Assembly: GCA_024336345.1 (NCBI GenBank)
Contig: JANFOG010000011.1
Location: forward strand, 62,001-126,000
From: Mariannaea sp. PMI_226
Lineage: Eukaryota; Ascomycota; Sordariomycetes; Hypocreales; Nectriaceae
Direction of reading: 5' to 3'
Length of the DNA: 64,000 nucleotides
Positions 11,567-21,700 of this stretch are shown here, one piece after another. Under the pieces are notes generated by a model. It had not been told where the DNA came from, searched no databases, and saw only the letters and a program-made list of their open reading frames with translations. A program made the translations under genes and the position numbers. The stretch's first letter is position 1. Every line of letters begins with the position of its first letter.

Positions 11567-12568
11567 ATGGCTCCTAAGATCGCTGTTGTCTACGTATGTA
11601 CTCCAATCCTTTTCCAATGGCTCTTTCGCCCCGGCCGAGTCTTCGACCCCCGAGTTTTTACAACTGTTATTACTATTTGCCATCTTCACTTGTCGAGCTT
11701 GTGTTGGTTATCAAGTAGCATAACAATGGAGCTCAACTCGATTACCAACTCGACTTCTTCCTACTATTCACGCTCGCATTCCATATCTCTCCACACACCA
11801 CGAACCCTTCCCTACCTCCTCCTATACAAACACATAGACACACACTTATACCCGACCTGTACCTGGTTCAAATATCTACAATACCCATAACGCTGACCAC
11901 CATTTCTTTCACAGTACTCTATGTACGGCCACATTGGCCAGCTCGCCCAGGCTGAGAAGGCCGGTGCTGAGAAGACCGGTGCTACCGTCGACATCTACCA
12001 GCTTCCCGAGACCCTCCCCGAGGAGGTTCTCGGCAAGATGTACGCCCCCCCCAAGGATGCCAGCATCCCCGTCCTCGAGGATCCCGCCACCCTTGAGGCC
12101 TACGATGGTGTCATCTTCGGTATCCCCACCCGTTTCGGAAACTTCCCTGTCCAGTATAAGGTATGTGATGAAAAAAAAAAAAACTCCTTTTGATATTCTG
12201 GAGGAAGAATCGATGTATTGACTTACCTACGATAGGCTTTCTGGGACAAGACCTCCGGCCAGTGGGCCTCCGGTGCCTTCTATGGCAAGAAGGCCGGTCT
12301 CTTCATCTCTACCGGCACCATGGGTGGTGGTCAGGAGACTACCGCCTACTCTGCCATGTCCACCCTCGTCCACCACGGTTTCCAGTTCGTTCCCCTGGGT
12401 TACGGCAAGACCTTCGCTCAGCTCACCAACATGACTGAGATCCACGGTGGCAGCCCCTGGGGTGCCGGTACCTTTGCTGGCCCCGACGGCTCCCGCCAGC
12501 CCACCGCTCTCGAGCTCGAGATCGCCACCATCCAGGGTGAGGAGTTCGCCAAGACCTTTGGTAACTGA
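11567..12568 (+). CDS. NAD(P)H:quinone oxidoreductase, WrbA/Pst2 flavodoxin-like family
   Basis: 201 residues from three exons (11567-11593, 11915-12160, 12236-12568). Intron 1 is unusually long (321 nt); intron 2 is 75 nt. The family binds FMN and reduces quinones by two electrons, protecting membranes from oxidative damage; yeast Pst2, Rfs1 and Ycp4 are found at plasma-membrane eisosomes. Seen: MAPKIAVVYYSMYGHI at the N-terminus is the FMN phosphate-binding loop, followed by GIPTRFGNFP and STGTMGGGQETT, both hallmark flavin-contact segments of WrbA. Length to the stop matches WrbA and Pst2 (about 200). Codon use is strongly C-ending, suggesting high expression. The stop is TGA followed by CTA, and the frame continues open for 52 codons to a CaaX box (separate entry). 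Family assignment is firm; physiological substrate is inferred. Confidence 0.95.
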
Positions 12569-12727
12569 CTACATGGCAAGAAAGTTGAGCCTGCTGTCGT
12601 TGCCCAGCCGGCACAGAAGCAGCAGACTGTTGTGAAGACTGAGAAGAACAGAACCGAGTCTCCCAAAGAGCTCAAGGAGGTCAAGGAGGGTCCTTGTGGA
12701 TTGCCAGCGAAGTGTGTTGTCCAATAG
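12569..12727 (+). other. In-frame 3' extension of the flavodoxin-fold gene, ending in a CaaX box (candidate stop readthrough)
   Basis: Directly after the TGA at 12566-12568 the same frame runs for 52 sense codons to a TAG at 12725-12727. The predicted extension is hydrophilic and Lys/Glu/Gln-rich, with one Cys at extension position 43 and the C-terminus CVVQ. This fits a CaaX prenylation box, and Gln in the last place favours farnesyl. The stop context TGA-CTA is the motif known to promote readthrough in fungi and animals. Codons look coding-like. Alternatives: a relic tail killed by a recent stop, or a 147-nt alternative intron from GTAACT (12561) to CCAG at 12707, which would also rejoin the CVVQ end. 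The reading is inference from sequence only. Confidence 0.55.
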
Positions 12728-13196
12728 ACAAAAGAAATGAAATTTAAGCATTAGCATATATCAATAACATGAATCAATTTTTTTTTAAAAAACGAACAAG
12801 AAAAAGAAAAGAGACTTAGACATTTGTCTGATCCCAACGATACCGCGTCTGACCTCTATTCTAATGAGTGTTTGATGGCAAAGAAAGCAAATCGAGCATA
12901 TACGTGGACGGCCTGCACCGGATGTCGATATCGTCAGTGAAAGATTAATGTTTTTTTTTCTTTTTATCCTACACTATAAAGATTACTTATGCTATATGCC
13001 TGAATAATAAGCAAAACGGGGGGTATCAAAGTGCTAGCTGGCAATGAAAATGGGTAAAAAGTTATGTCCCGTACCACCAAGTTTGGATTAACTGATTCTC
13101 GTTTATGCGCCTGTGATTTCTAAACCAGAAAGGAAAAGAGTAAACCAAGAGAAAATTGGATTGTGCTAAACTCCGTCTCATCGTTGATAATTCTGT
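12728..13196. other. Convergent 3' region
   Basis: 469 bp between two convergent genes, A/T-rich with runs of T and A (12779-12788, 12952-12966). It probably holds both polyadenylation regions. No ORF of interest. Confidence 0.4.
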
Positions 13197-14208
13197 TCAT
13201 TGTTTGACAAGATTCGTTGTCGACTCGTGAGGGTTGTCCTGGAGCTCTCCATCATAAACTCGTGTCTGCTCATCCTCCACAGGTGCAGCGACCTGAATCT
13301 CGCCTCGGTAGATTTCGATGACGGATACCAAGGGCATGATGAGCAGAAGCATTGAGAGTAGCTGGCCAAAGCTCCACGTCTTTTCACCCTCATCCTTGAG
13401 CTTGATGGAAGGGTGACCGAAGGCCTGAGAGAGGAGGATGATACGGATGGCGGCGCCAATGGCAATGGCGGTCATCAGCGCTAGGCCGATGATTTGGATG
13501 AGCTTGTAGAACTTTTGACTACGGTTATGAAGATACCAAGTGGCGAGACCGAAAATCACCACGTTTCCAGCAATGACGGCGATGGTACCAACATAAGACA
13601 GGCCCGCTGTGGCAGGAGGTCCGTCGCCGTCCACCACCCACACACACGCAACCGGCAGTGTCTTGTTGTCCAGGCCTTTGGACACGGCTTGAAGCACGAA
13701 TACACCCGAGATACACGATAGAGCCAGGTTAACGAACATAAGGAACTGGCGCATCCATCTTAAAACCCAGTCCCGGCGGTAGTCGTGCACAAGGGCGAGC
13801 AAGGTAGCGTTGTGGGTGGCCATGGAGAGTAGTGAGAGCATCCAAATGAGGAAAAAGTGGTAAGGGACCAGCGAGTTTATCTTGGCGAGGCCAACGCTCT
13901 GGATACCGATGCCCTGCAGGATTTGCGAGTCGGAGTAGGAGTTGAGAAGTTTGCGACGGATGACGGAGTTGCGGCCGCGAAACTCGCCAAAAATGACGGA
14001 GGAAGATAGAGCAATGGCAAGGCCGGCGGTGATGATGAATGAAAGCAGGATCTGTCATGCCAAAAGTGTTTAGTACAGTATCATGGGAATTTGCTGCTGC
14101 GTTTACAACTTTGCAAGGGGGACTTACACCAGCACCAGCAACGCCTGCATCACTGGCGGCAGCGGCATCGGCATTGCGAGAGCAGTTGGCCGCATCAATG
14201 AAGGCCAT
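13197..14208 (-). CDS. Polytopic integral membrane protein, fungal-specific, function unknown
   Basis: 311 residues from exon 1 (14208-14128) and exon 2 (14051-13197), joined across a 76-nt intron in phase 0. Seen: a short N-terminus with several Asp/Ala, then about six hydrophobic segments. The first is ILLSFIITAGLAIALSSSV; the others include YHFFLIWMLSLLSM, QFLMFVNLALSCI, TIAVIAGNVVIFGLATW, IIGLALMTAIAIGAAI and LLSMLLLIMPLVSVIEIY. A charged loop FGEFRGRNSVIRRK follows the first. The C-terminal tail is acidic and polar, probably cytosolic. I recognise no transporter or receptor signature. An in-frame ATG at 14271 would add 21 residues; I chose 14208 because the extension lies in C/T-poor leader sequence. 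It converges on the flavodoxin-fold gene. Confidence 0.8.
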
Positions 14209-15581
14209 AATTAGTGCTCCAAACAACGATTGAAGAGCAAACTTATGAGAGAGAATGAGACCAAAAAGCAAAAAGGAACAAAAGGAAGAGAGGAGGGCGA
14301 TAGAAAGGGGAAAGGGGAGAGGGGAGGGGATGGTGAAAATGAATGGAATGAGACGATGAGATGAAGAATGAGAATTTCTTTCTTCCCGTCTGCATTCCCC
14401 AGCCTGGTTAGATGGCGAGTGGGCTGTACTGTAATCTGTACCTCCACCACCTATGACGTTTTTTTGTTTCTGAGGTGGTTATAAGCGCGGACCCCCCCTG
14501 TAATCTGAAACCCTTCTTTGTCGCGATCTGCCGCCCACAAGTGGATTGACTGGATGACAGCGAAACTTGGCGCATCGAGGCTGTGCTGCCCACTTCAGGA
14601 AATCCTTCTGCCAGCGCATAAACAAAAAGAATAGGAAGAAAGGAGGAGGGTATGAGAAAGAGGAAAAATAAAAATAAACAGAGGTGGGTGACTGCACGTG
14701 CTCAATTGGCACCCCACGATGACAATTTGCCCATATTAGTCGTTGGAGTCGTTTGTGAAGTTTGTGAAGTTTGCCTTGCAATGCGTATGTAATCAGCTAC
14801 ATACCCTTTGTTTGTCAAGTTAATGTCATGTCAAATGTTTCCATGCGGCGACCTCAGCAACAGCATTCCAATCAATAAAACCAGCTTTGTAACTGGTAAA
14901 AAAAGGCCATCGTGTGTTTCTACCCGTTATTGTCATTATTCACGGCGTCGCCGAGCGAAGGGTCGCACAAACCCATACGGCACTGTTTTTGCTCAACAGC
15001 TCGAATCCCTTGGTCGAACTGACGAGTTTATCTTCTAGCTGACTGCTATTGTTGGAAAGTTCCAAGACTATAACGAGATGGTCGAAAGCTGTGAGCTGTT
15101 GCTTCCAACTCATTTCTATCAGATGATCTCGGTCTTCACCAACACCATACTCATCAGATCACCCACTTGGTTGAGTTTGGTATCAGTATACGACTGTATA
15201 AATAGACCTTGGAGTAAAAACTGCCGGCTCACTGAAAAATAACTACATGGGAATATAACTGGCCCTAGTGCAGCTTAGATACCTCAGCCTGAACTTCTAG
15301 ACCAGAAGGAAGATTGCGGACAGGTATGGTCCTCGAGATAAACTGTGACTAAAGCACGATATCGGGCGTTTTCACTTTCCTTCCACGATTGCACCTTACA
15401 AAAACGACGTCCAAGGCAATATTGAACTTCGAAAAAAAGACAGTGAGAAAGAGAAAGCGATAAAAGATGTTGGTCAGCCGCTTGTGTTGCCGCTTGGGGT
15501 ATTGCTATCGACGGTGGTGGTCGGGTTTCTCATCATACCGTCATACACTGTTTCCCTGATTGCCGCGCGGAGAACATGATA
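14209..15581. other. Intergenic region upstream of the membrane-protein gene
   Basis: About 1.4 kb. On the minus strand 14250-14400 is a strongly pyrimidine-rich promoter or leader stretch (CCCCTCTCCCCTTTCC-like). The rest shows no gene. Confidence 0.35.
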
Positions 15582-15786
15582 AGACAGATTCCCTGTCTTG
15601 GCCATGAATGCGAAAATGGAGGATGTGAGGATCCTGTTTCCCTTTCTCGACAAGCACGCCAGGATGGATGAGATGAACAACCCCGTCAGCAAATCTACGA
15701 CAGAAATGACGCTTATCTTCCAACAGTCTCTTGCGCTGACTGAGTATTCTGCTACGCATCCCGCAGACGCGCACGCAATCATGTAG
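15582..15786 (+). pseudogene. Fragment of kynurenine 3-monooxygenase gene, degenerate duplicate
   Basis: This 205-bp stretch matches the last exon of the intact kynurenine 3-monooxygenase gene (about 34300-34495), on the same strand and 18.7 kb away. The predicted peptide [20 protein letters not shown] corresponds to [20 protein letters not shown] in the intact copy, and similarity continues through SLALTEYSAT and DAHAI. The fragment then hits TAG where the intact gene reads on. The similarity fades within a few bases upstream and just after the stop. There is no start, no cofactor domain and no introns, so it cannot encode an enzyme. Differences from the intact copy are mostly C-to-T or G-to-A, consistent with RIP. 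Confidence 0.85.
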
Positions 15787-18700
15787 CTTTCACGCTGCCG
15801 TTAAGAAATACGGGCCCAACTTGTGCCTTACTTCTAGATTACGGAATACTCTATAATAACTCTGCACCACATCTTGGCATGTTTTCGGAGTAACTAGGAA
15901 GGTGAAGAAAAAGATGAGGCCACTGCCAAGTCTTGAACGCGAGATTATAACGGTTTAGTCAGGCAGCTCGGAACTCAGGGATTCTTGTGTGTCTATATTT
16001 TGTCCCAGCAAGCTATTGAGTCCTACGTCGGATTGGGATGTTCGAGGGCATTGACGTTTCCGAGAGGCCAGTCCTGCCATCATGCCCCACTTGATGCGAG
16101 TAATGAACTTGCGTCGGCCATGACAACTCTCAAGGAATAGAACTGACGATCCCCCTACCAGGAAATAAGCTCACAGATGACAGAGTTGTATTTTGCTTGT
16201 TTCAGTGTAGGCTCTGTGCATGCCAACAAGCGAGTGGGTAGGCTAACAGCGTTGTAACGCCGAGGTTGCAGTCAAGAGAGGTTCGAGCAAGGTAGCATCC
16301 GTTTCACGTCACACTGGCGAAGCATGCCCGTCCTTGGACGTGTAACTACATAGTAAAGATCGGGCTACTCTGGAGCGCATGAATACAACTCTATGTGACA
16401 CCAGTAGCAGTGACTGCGAAAGGTCATAGATTAGCTTCTGTGTGGTTGGATTGTGGCCTCCCAAGTTCCAATTAGATTCATTCGACTCCCCTTCATGCAT
16501 ATGCCATCATGGCAAATCCATAGAACTAGCCAATGGCCAAAATGCAGCCCTCAAATGGGTTCAAAATAGTGACAAAATGTCAATGACATTTCGAGTTTAA
16601 ATAGTTTCTGGCACGCCAATTTTGGGTAGGATATTTGCTTGAGCTTTATATCAGCAGTCCCCGTGGTTGACTTCTAAAACGTGCCCAGGTGTAACTGCGA
16701 AACACGTCAAACACCAGACACGCTTACGAGGACATCGGTGATAAGACTGTCTGGTCAGTCGGACGGCAGTCCCAAATTCGCGACTCGGCAAACTACCCGG
16801 GATGATCATGTGACTGCGAGTACTTTGGTGTAAAGGTGCTTCGACACCCTTCTTCCATAATAGTATTGAACCTTGCTCAGCTGGGTTACTCGAGGCGGGT
16901 ATTAGATTGGCAGTCATGGGGTCGTAGAGCTCGCTCTTCTCCGAGTTCGGAACTAAGCAACGGAAGAATATCCTTGCTTGATGCCGTCGTATATAGTTTC
17001 ATACCCCAACGAATGATCTTGACTCCATGTGACCACAAGATACCATGATCGACTTTGTTTTTGACAAGCACCCTGATGTATGATGTGGTACTCTTTGCCT
17101 CATCTATCTTGCTTCTGGTCTGTGTGCGTTGTGCATCTCTGGCATGCAATATCCAAGCACTTTCATCGGTCCTCCTGCATGCATGTCTTGGGGAGCACAG
17201 CTCCATCTGTCCTTGCATCAAAAGATCCTCATAGTGCGACTAGCTTGGGAGGCATGTGTGTAAGATGTAGGAGGATGCGAAGTCTTATCCTCTCCTCTTT
17301 CTCGCTTTCTTTCCTTCCTTACTTCACCTGCTCTTCATTATGAAGACCTACACCATGCATATGAGCCAAAGTGGAACCGAGGCTAATAAATAATTGAGTT
17401 GCCATGCCGTCGTAGGGGAACGAGGCTGGCAGCTTGCCTCGCGTGCGTGTTTGTTATTTTATTTTCGGAAAGCGAACTGGTGCGTGTGTGTGTGTGTGGG
17501 CCCGTAATTATGCAGATTTGTCAAGGACCTCTAATAAGTAATAAGATCGACTTATAAGGCAATCATAAGTGGCAATGCGACAAGGCGAAAGACGGAATAA
17601 GGCAGTTGCGTATGTATGGACTTTGCCGCGGGGGGGGGGGGAGGAAGGAGGAGACTGAGAGCGTGAAACTCTTTCTGTTTGCTGACGGGCCCAGTCATCA
17701 CATAGTTCTCAGTGGGGAGCTGCTGTATGTACATACATAAACTGTTCTACTAGTATAGCAGAGAAGAAAATTTTGAAAAGTCTCATCAATCATCTAATCT
17801 GGGGAGGGAGAGGGGGGGGGGGGGGGGGGGGGGGGAACTAGAGGACGGATATTCCGTACATACATAGTATTCATACCAGAGGTTACTGTGGAGTGGGGGT
17901 TTGGAGATGGAGATGGAGTGTGCGGGCCGCTGTTGATTGCGATCTGACGGTCAAATTTGACAGGGTCTGTTGCAGGAGTCCATCGTGAAGACATCATTTC
18001 CAACTGCCGACGCAAAGAACAGGCCGAGTTGATTACCTGGTGTGTCGACCAGGGTTAGTTATTAGTCTCGGCAGAAGGGAGCAAGACAGACTATGAAACG
18101 TGAGCAAGGAGAAAAATGCCGATCGCCATCTGCGCAGGAACACCAGGCGACGAACTAAAAAAGGACCAAAAAAAGAAAGAAAAAAGAAAAGAGTGGAGAG
18201 GGGTTGTACTCGGGTTGGTTTACCTTTATTGTTATGATTACTTTTCTCTATTCTTTTTCTCTGTTTGGGAGTACGGAGCATTATTCAGGGATTGTGGTTC
18301 ACAGTTTAGTTCCCTTGTCCTGGCTGCTCTATTCCCCGTTGCCGTGTTGCAAATTCTTGTGGTTGATGAAACCCACCTGGTATTAAAATGAAATATTAAC
18401 TGCCCACCTACCTTTCCTATCTGCAGTACTGCGTAGTTATGTATCAATGCAAGGGAGGAGCCGAATCTCATACCTAAACGGGATTGGGTAATAATTTCCT
18501 TCATATGTCAGTCAGCACAAACAGAATGAGCCGGCCAAGTAAAGGCAGCATCGCACTTTTTGTTAGCCATTGCACTGCATGCAACATGCATACGCAGACA
18601 GTCCTGTAGCATAGCAGACGCGTCATAGTCTATGTCGTTGGTTGAAAGGTCATTTAGCACTAGATGATGGGCACTTCTCATTGGCTAGTTCACCCTCGTC

Positions 18701-20983
18701 CTGTTGGTTCTGTTCGGTTCTGCTCGGTGTTGTTGGTACTGTTGGTGCTGTTGGTGCTGTTGTCAGCAAGCTTGTTTACATACCTGCTCCATTAGCTCTT
18801 GGTGTGTGTGGCATTTGCCAAAGAAGCCTCACCGCAAAGCCTGACCCGACGGAGCGGTTCGTCACTGTGATTCGGACTTTCTGGCCATATCGGCCCTCCA
18901 TTCGCTCACATGATGGAATTGCGCCGCCGGGGAAGACCAGGGCATCCATCCCCGGGAAGGCCAGATGTCGGGTGGACTGGGAAAAAGCAAGCGCGCATGC
19001 AGCCGGTCACGGTCACCATCATGATATCAGTTAGTTGTCGTCTGTTCAGACTGTGCTCCGAATGTACAATACGATGCGAAGAAAGTATCTCATAGTTTCA
19101 TGCCTCCCCCCCCCCAACTGTGAACAAGCAGAGGTCCTTGTGCTATCTGACGACGCTACTTGTTTTGTCTTGCGTTGCTCTGCTTTCCCTTGGCAACATA
19201 GTCAGTACATACCAATGAACCCGTTCTGATCAAGTGCAATACTAGTACATCAGAATAATTGCCACTTCTGTACATCCTCGACTTTCTGGGCGACCCTAGG
19301 TTACTTGATCGGTCCCAGCTACTGCACAAAATCACACACGCTACTGCGCGCGAGGGGGGTAGGCGACCCATGCCATCGATACCCTCTCCGCTTCCCTCCC
19401 CTGCTCATGTAACTAGCTAGTAGCCCATCCTGTTGGCCAGCCCTGGCTAACAGGGAGTTTTTTCTTCCTCCCCTGCTATCAAGCAGGCCTTATGGACCAT
19501 GGACAGAGAAACAGGGATGTCGTTAACGGGTCATGATCATGATACATTGAAATATGCTTACGGACTTGGCAGCACGACCCTGAGTATTTCTCCCTCTTCT
19601 TCCCTTCTGGACCCTTGTATTTTCTTTTTCTTCTCTTTCTTATTGAATCCCTTCTTTAGCTTTGGCTTCTTCTTCCTCTCCCTGTATCGTATCTGGGTCT
19701 CAATCGGAATCTCCGTTACAAGGGTAGGAGCCTGGGAACCGGTGTTAGTACAGACCAAAAGTCTGCTCTGCCACGAGAAAAAAAAAATCACGACATGTGA
19801 GACTTGAAAGAAGAAAAGAGGGGAGAAAAGCAACTCATTTCCTGCATGATTGAGGCGTGAACCCGTGCGTGCTCGGATATGGCCTTACAAGTTTAGACGT
19901 GTGGATGCGTGGACGTATGTAGCATGCAAACAAATACCAAGACAATGCACTTTCATCCGTTGGTCAATGTTCGAAAGCAACAGCCACTCTCGTCGCTTTA
20001 CTCACATGTTCATGCGCAGATGCGTGCACACGATTAGAGTACTGCCTCTAGAGTAGGAGACGATCCAGACTCTATTTCGTACGTGCTAACGTGTGCTATA
20101 CTATGCTAGCCTCGTTTCTTCTTAGCCTACGATCTGCCTCTCCTTCTCTCTCGCCTTTGGTCCGTCGGCGACGGAAGGGGACCACTACCCATGCCCACAA
20201 GCCGACGAGCGATAGCAATTGCGGTCATGACCGAAAACGGGCTCATCGGCTTCCATACCGGGGGGTCAACCGGCCCACACGTCCCAAACGAGGGGAGACG
20301 AAGAGCATGCTACCTAGGAACTGGGTAGGCAGAAGGAAAAAGGAAAGGTGAAAGAACAAGTGAAAAAAAAAGAAAGGGACATGCTGCCTTGTCTCAGCCT
20401 CCGAGACAGGGCCAACGATCTGTCTGTTGCCAGAAAGAGACACTTGCATTACACACTTTTTGGCCAAATGCTTGCTTGCGTCTATTTGTTTGTTGCCCTG
20501 GTCCCCTCCCCCCCTTTACCACCGTCTGTCACCCATATACTTACACTCTGACACAATACACTGAAGTCTCTCTCATTTGCGTGCGTGCGTGAGCGTCTCC
20601 ATCACTCTATCTCTGCTGTTTCTCTCTAGTGACCCCCTGCTTCCACCGGACCCCCGCTCACCCTCCCCCCAGTTGACTCCATTCATCATCTACTACCTGG
20701 GTACATACATGCCCAACAGCTACGGAGTATTTCCCCAGTCAAAATGGTCAAGAAGCAAGCATGGTGTTGGTGGCAATTACGCATGAAGCCCGACCATGTT
20801 CTTTTCTGGTCCCTTGCCTTGGTCCTTATAGAGTCAACGTTCGCTCCCGCATCAGATTATCGAGATCGTCCACCCATTTGATGCTGTCTCACACTTCTCT
20901 GTTCTTCATATCATCCATCACTCTCCTGTTTTTTTTTTAAAACAAAGTTTGTTGTCATCCATTACTTCTCATATTTGCCCATC
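15787..20983. other. Large gene-poor region with simple repeats
   Basis: 5.2 kb with no supportable gene on either strand. It contains a 12-G run (17630-17641), a 24-G run (17812-17835), a GT microsatellite (17481-17498), CTGTTGGTG-type repeats (18718-18765), and from about 20060 C/T-rich sequence leading to the F-box gene. The longest frames have no domain and poor codon bias. Confidence 0.4.
17812..17835 (+). repeat. 24-base guanine homopolymer
   Basis: An uninterrupted run of 24 G, preceded by GGGGAGGGAGA. It is long enough to fold into a G-quadruplex and to be length-unstable. An assembly or sequencing length error is possible. Confidence 0.85.
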
Positions 20984-21700
20984 ATGATTGTTCTTCCACG
21001 CCAGCCACCTGGCCCAGAAGTCAAGCTTCCTCCCATCTACCTCTCCACCCCTCGTTTATATTCATCACCTCAGCCTGCCACTCTTCCAATCCCAAGATCG
21101 CTATCGCGCTCGAGCTCGTCCTCTCTATCAAGACCTTCATCACACAGAATGCCTTCACTGTTCGAGAGGCTCCCCAATGAAATTCAACGTCTCATCTTCT
21201 CCAGTCTCGACTACCAATCCCTCATCCTGTTGTCTACCACAAGTCGACACTTTCACCGAAATGTCAGCCCCCAAGAGATGGCGGACCCTCTTGACAAGTT
21301 CGAGTTCGTCATGAAAGCTGCCAAGGACTTCCCACAGCACCGGCCGAGCGAGAAGGGCCAGGATCACCAGCCAGGCAACTTTGAGTGCTATATCTGCTAC
21401 AGGGTACGAAGGCCCGAGTACTTTGATATCCTCCAACCTCAATCAACTTACATTGATGCCCATGGACGCGTCGTTTCGGACCGGGAGCCTGCTGTTGGAG
21501 ATCGCCTTGTACCTCTAAGGCGGTTCTGCATCGAGTGTGGAGTCAAGTGCGGACTTCACGCACCCTTTGACTGCCTGACAACTCGGACAGGCTTAGATCT
21601 CTGGGTGTGTCGGTGCAGGATGGTCTGGCAGAAGCCAACGTGCTTAAAGTGTCCCGACTGCGGAGGAAGTTGTCCTCTCCGACCAAAGCGCAAGTGGTGA
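20984..21700 (+). CDS. F-box protein with cysteine-rich C-terminus
   Basis: 238 residues, single exon. The first ATG in frame is at 20984. Seen: a Ser/Pro/Arg-rich N-terminus (1-55), then an F-box at about 57-100 (MPSLFERLPNEIQRLIFSSL followed by DYQSLILLSTTSRHF), the segment that binds Skp1 in SCF ubiquitin ligases. The C-terminal half has paired cysteines: CYICY, CIECGVKCG, CRCRMVW, CLKCPDCGGSC. They look like zinc-binding knuckles, and the tail is basic (RPKRKW). No leucine-rich or WD repeats are seen, so the Cys-rich part is the likely substrate-recognition module. The SCF role is inferred from the F-box. The upstream kilobase is C/T-rich and probably a long leader. Confidence 0.85.
   Translation: MIVLPRQPPGPEVKLPPIYLSTPRLYSSPQPATLPIPRSLSRSSSSSLSRPSSHRMPSLFERLPNEIQRLIFSSLDYQSLILLSTTSRHFHRNVSPQEMADPLDKFEFVMKAAKDFPQHRPSEKGQDHQPGNFECYICYRVRRPEYFDILQPQSTYIDAHGRVVSDREPAVGDRLVPLRRFCIECGVKCGLHAPFDCLTTRTGLDLWVCRCRMVWQKPTCLKCPDCGGSCPLRPKRKW

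Noticed and set aside
14209..14271. Upstream ATG (14271) for the polytopic membrane protein
   Set aside because: Adds a short segment in leader sequence; the downstream ATG gives a cleaner N-terminus. Not excluded.
16886..17221. 111-codon minus-strand ORF in the gene desert
   Set aside because: ATG start but neutral codon use, no recognisable motif and no splice-linked neighbours; cannot be supported.
18642..19034. 130-codon plus-strand ORF
   Set aside because: Starts with TTG, repetitive Val/Gly from a CTGTTGGTG repeat, no domain.
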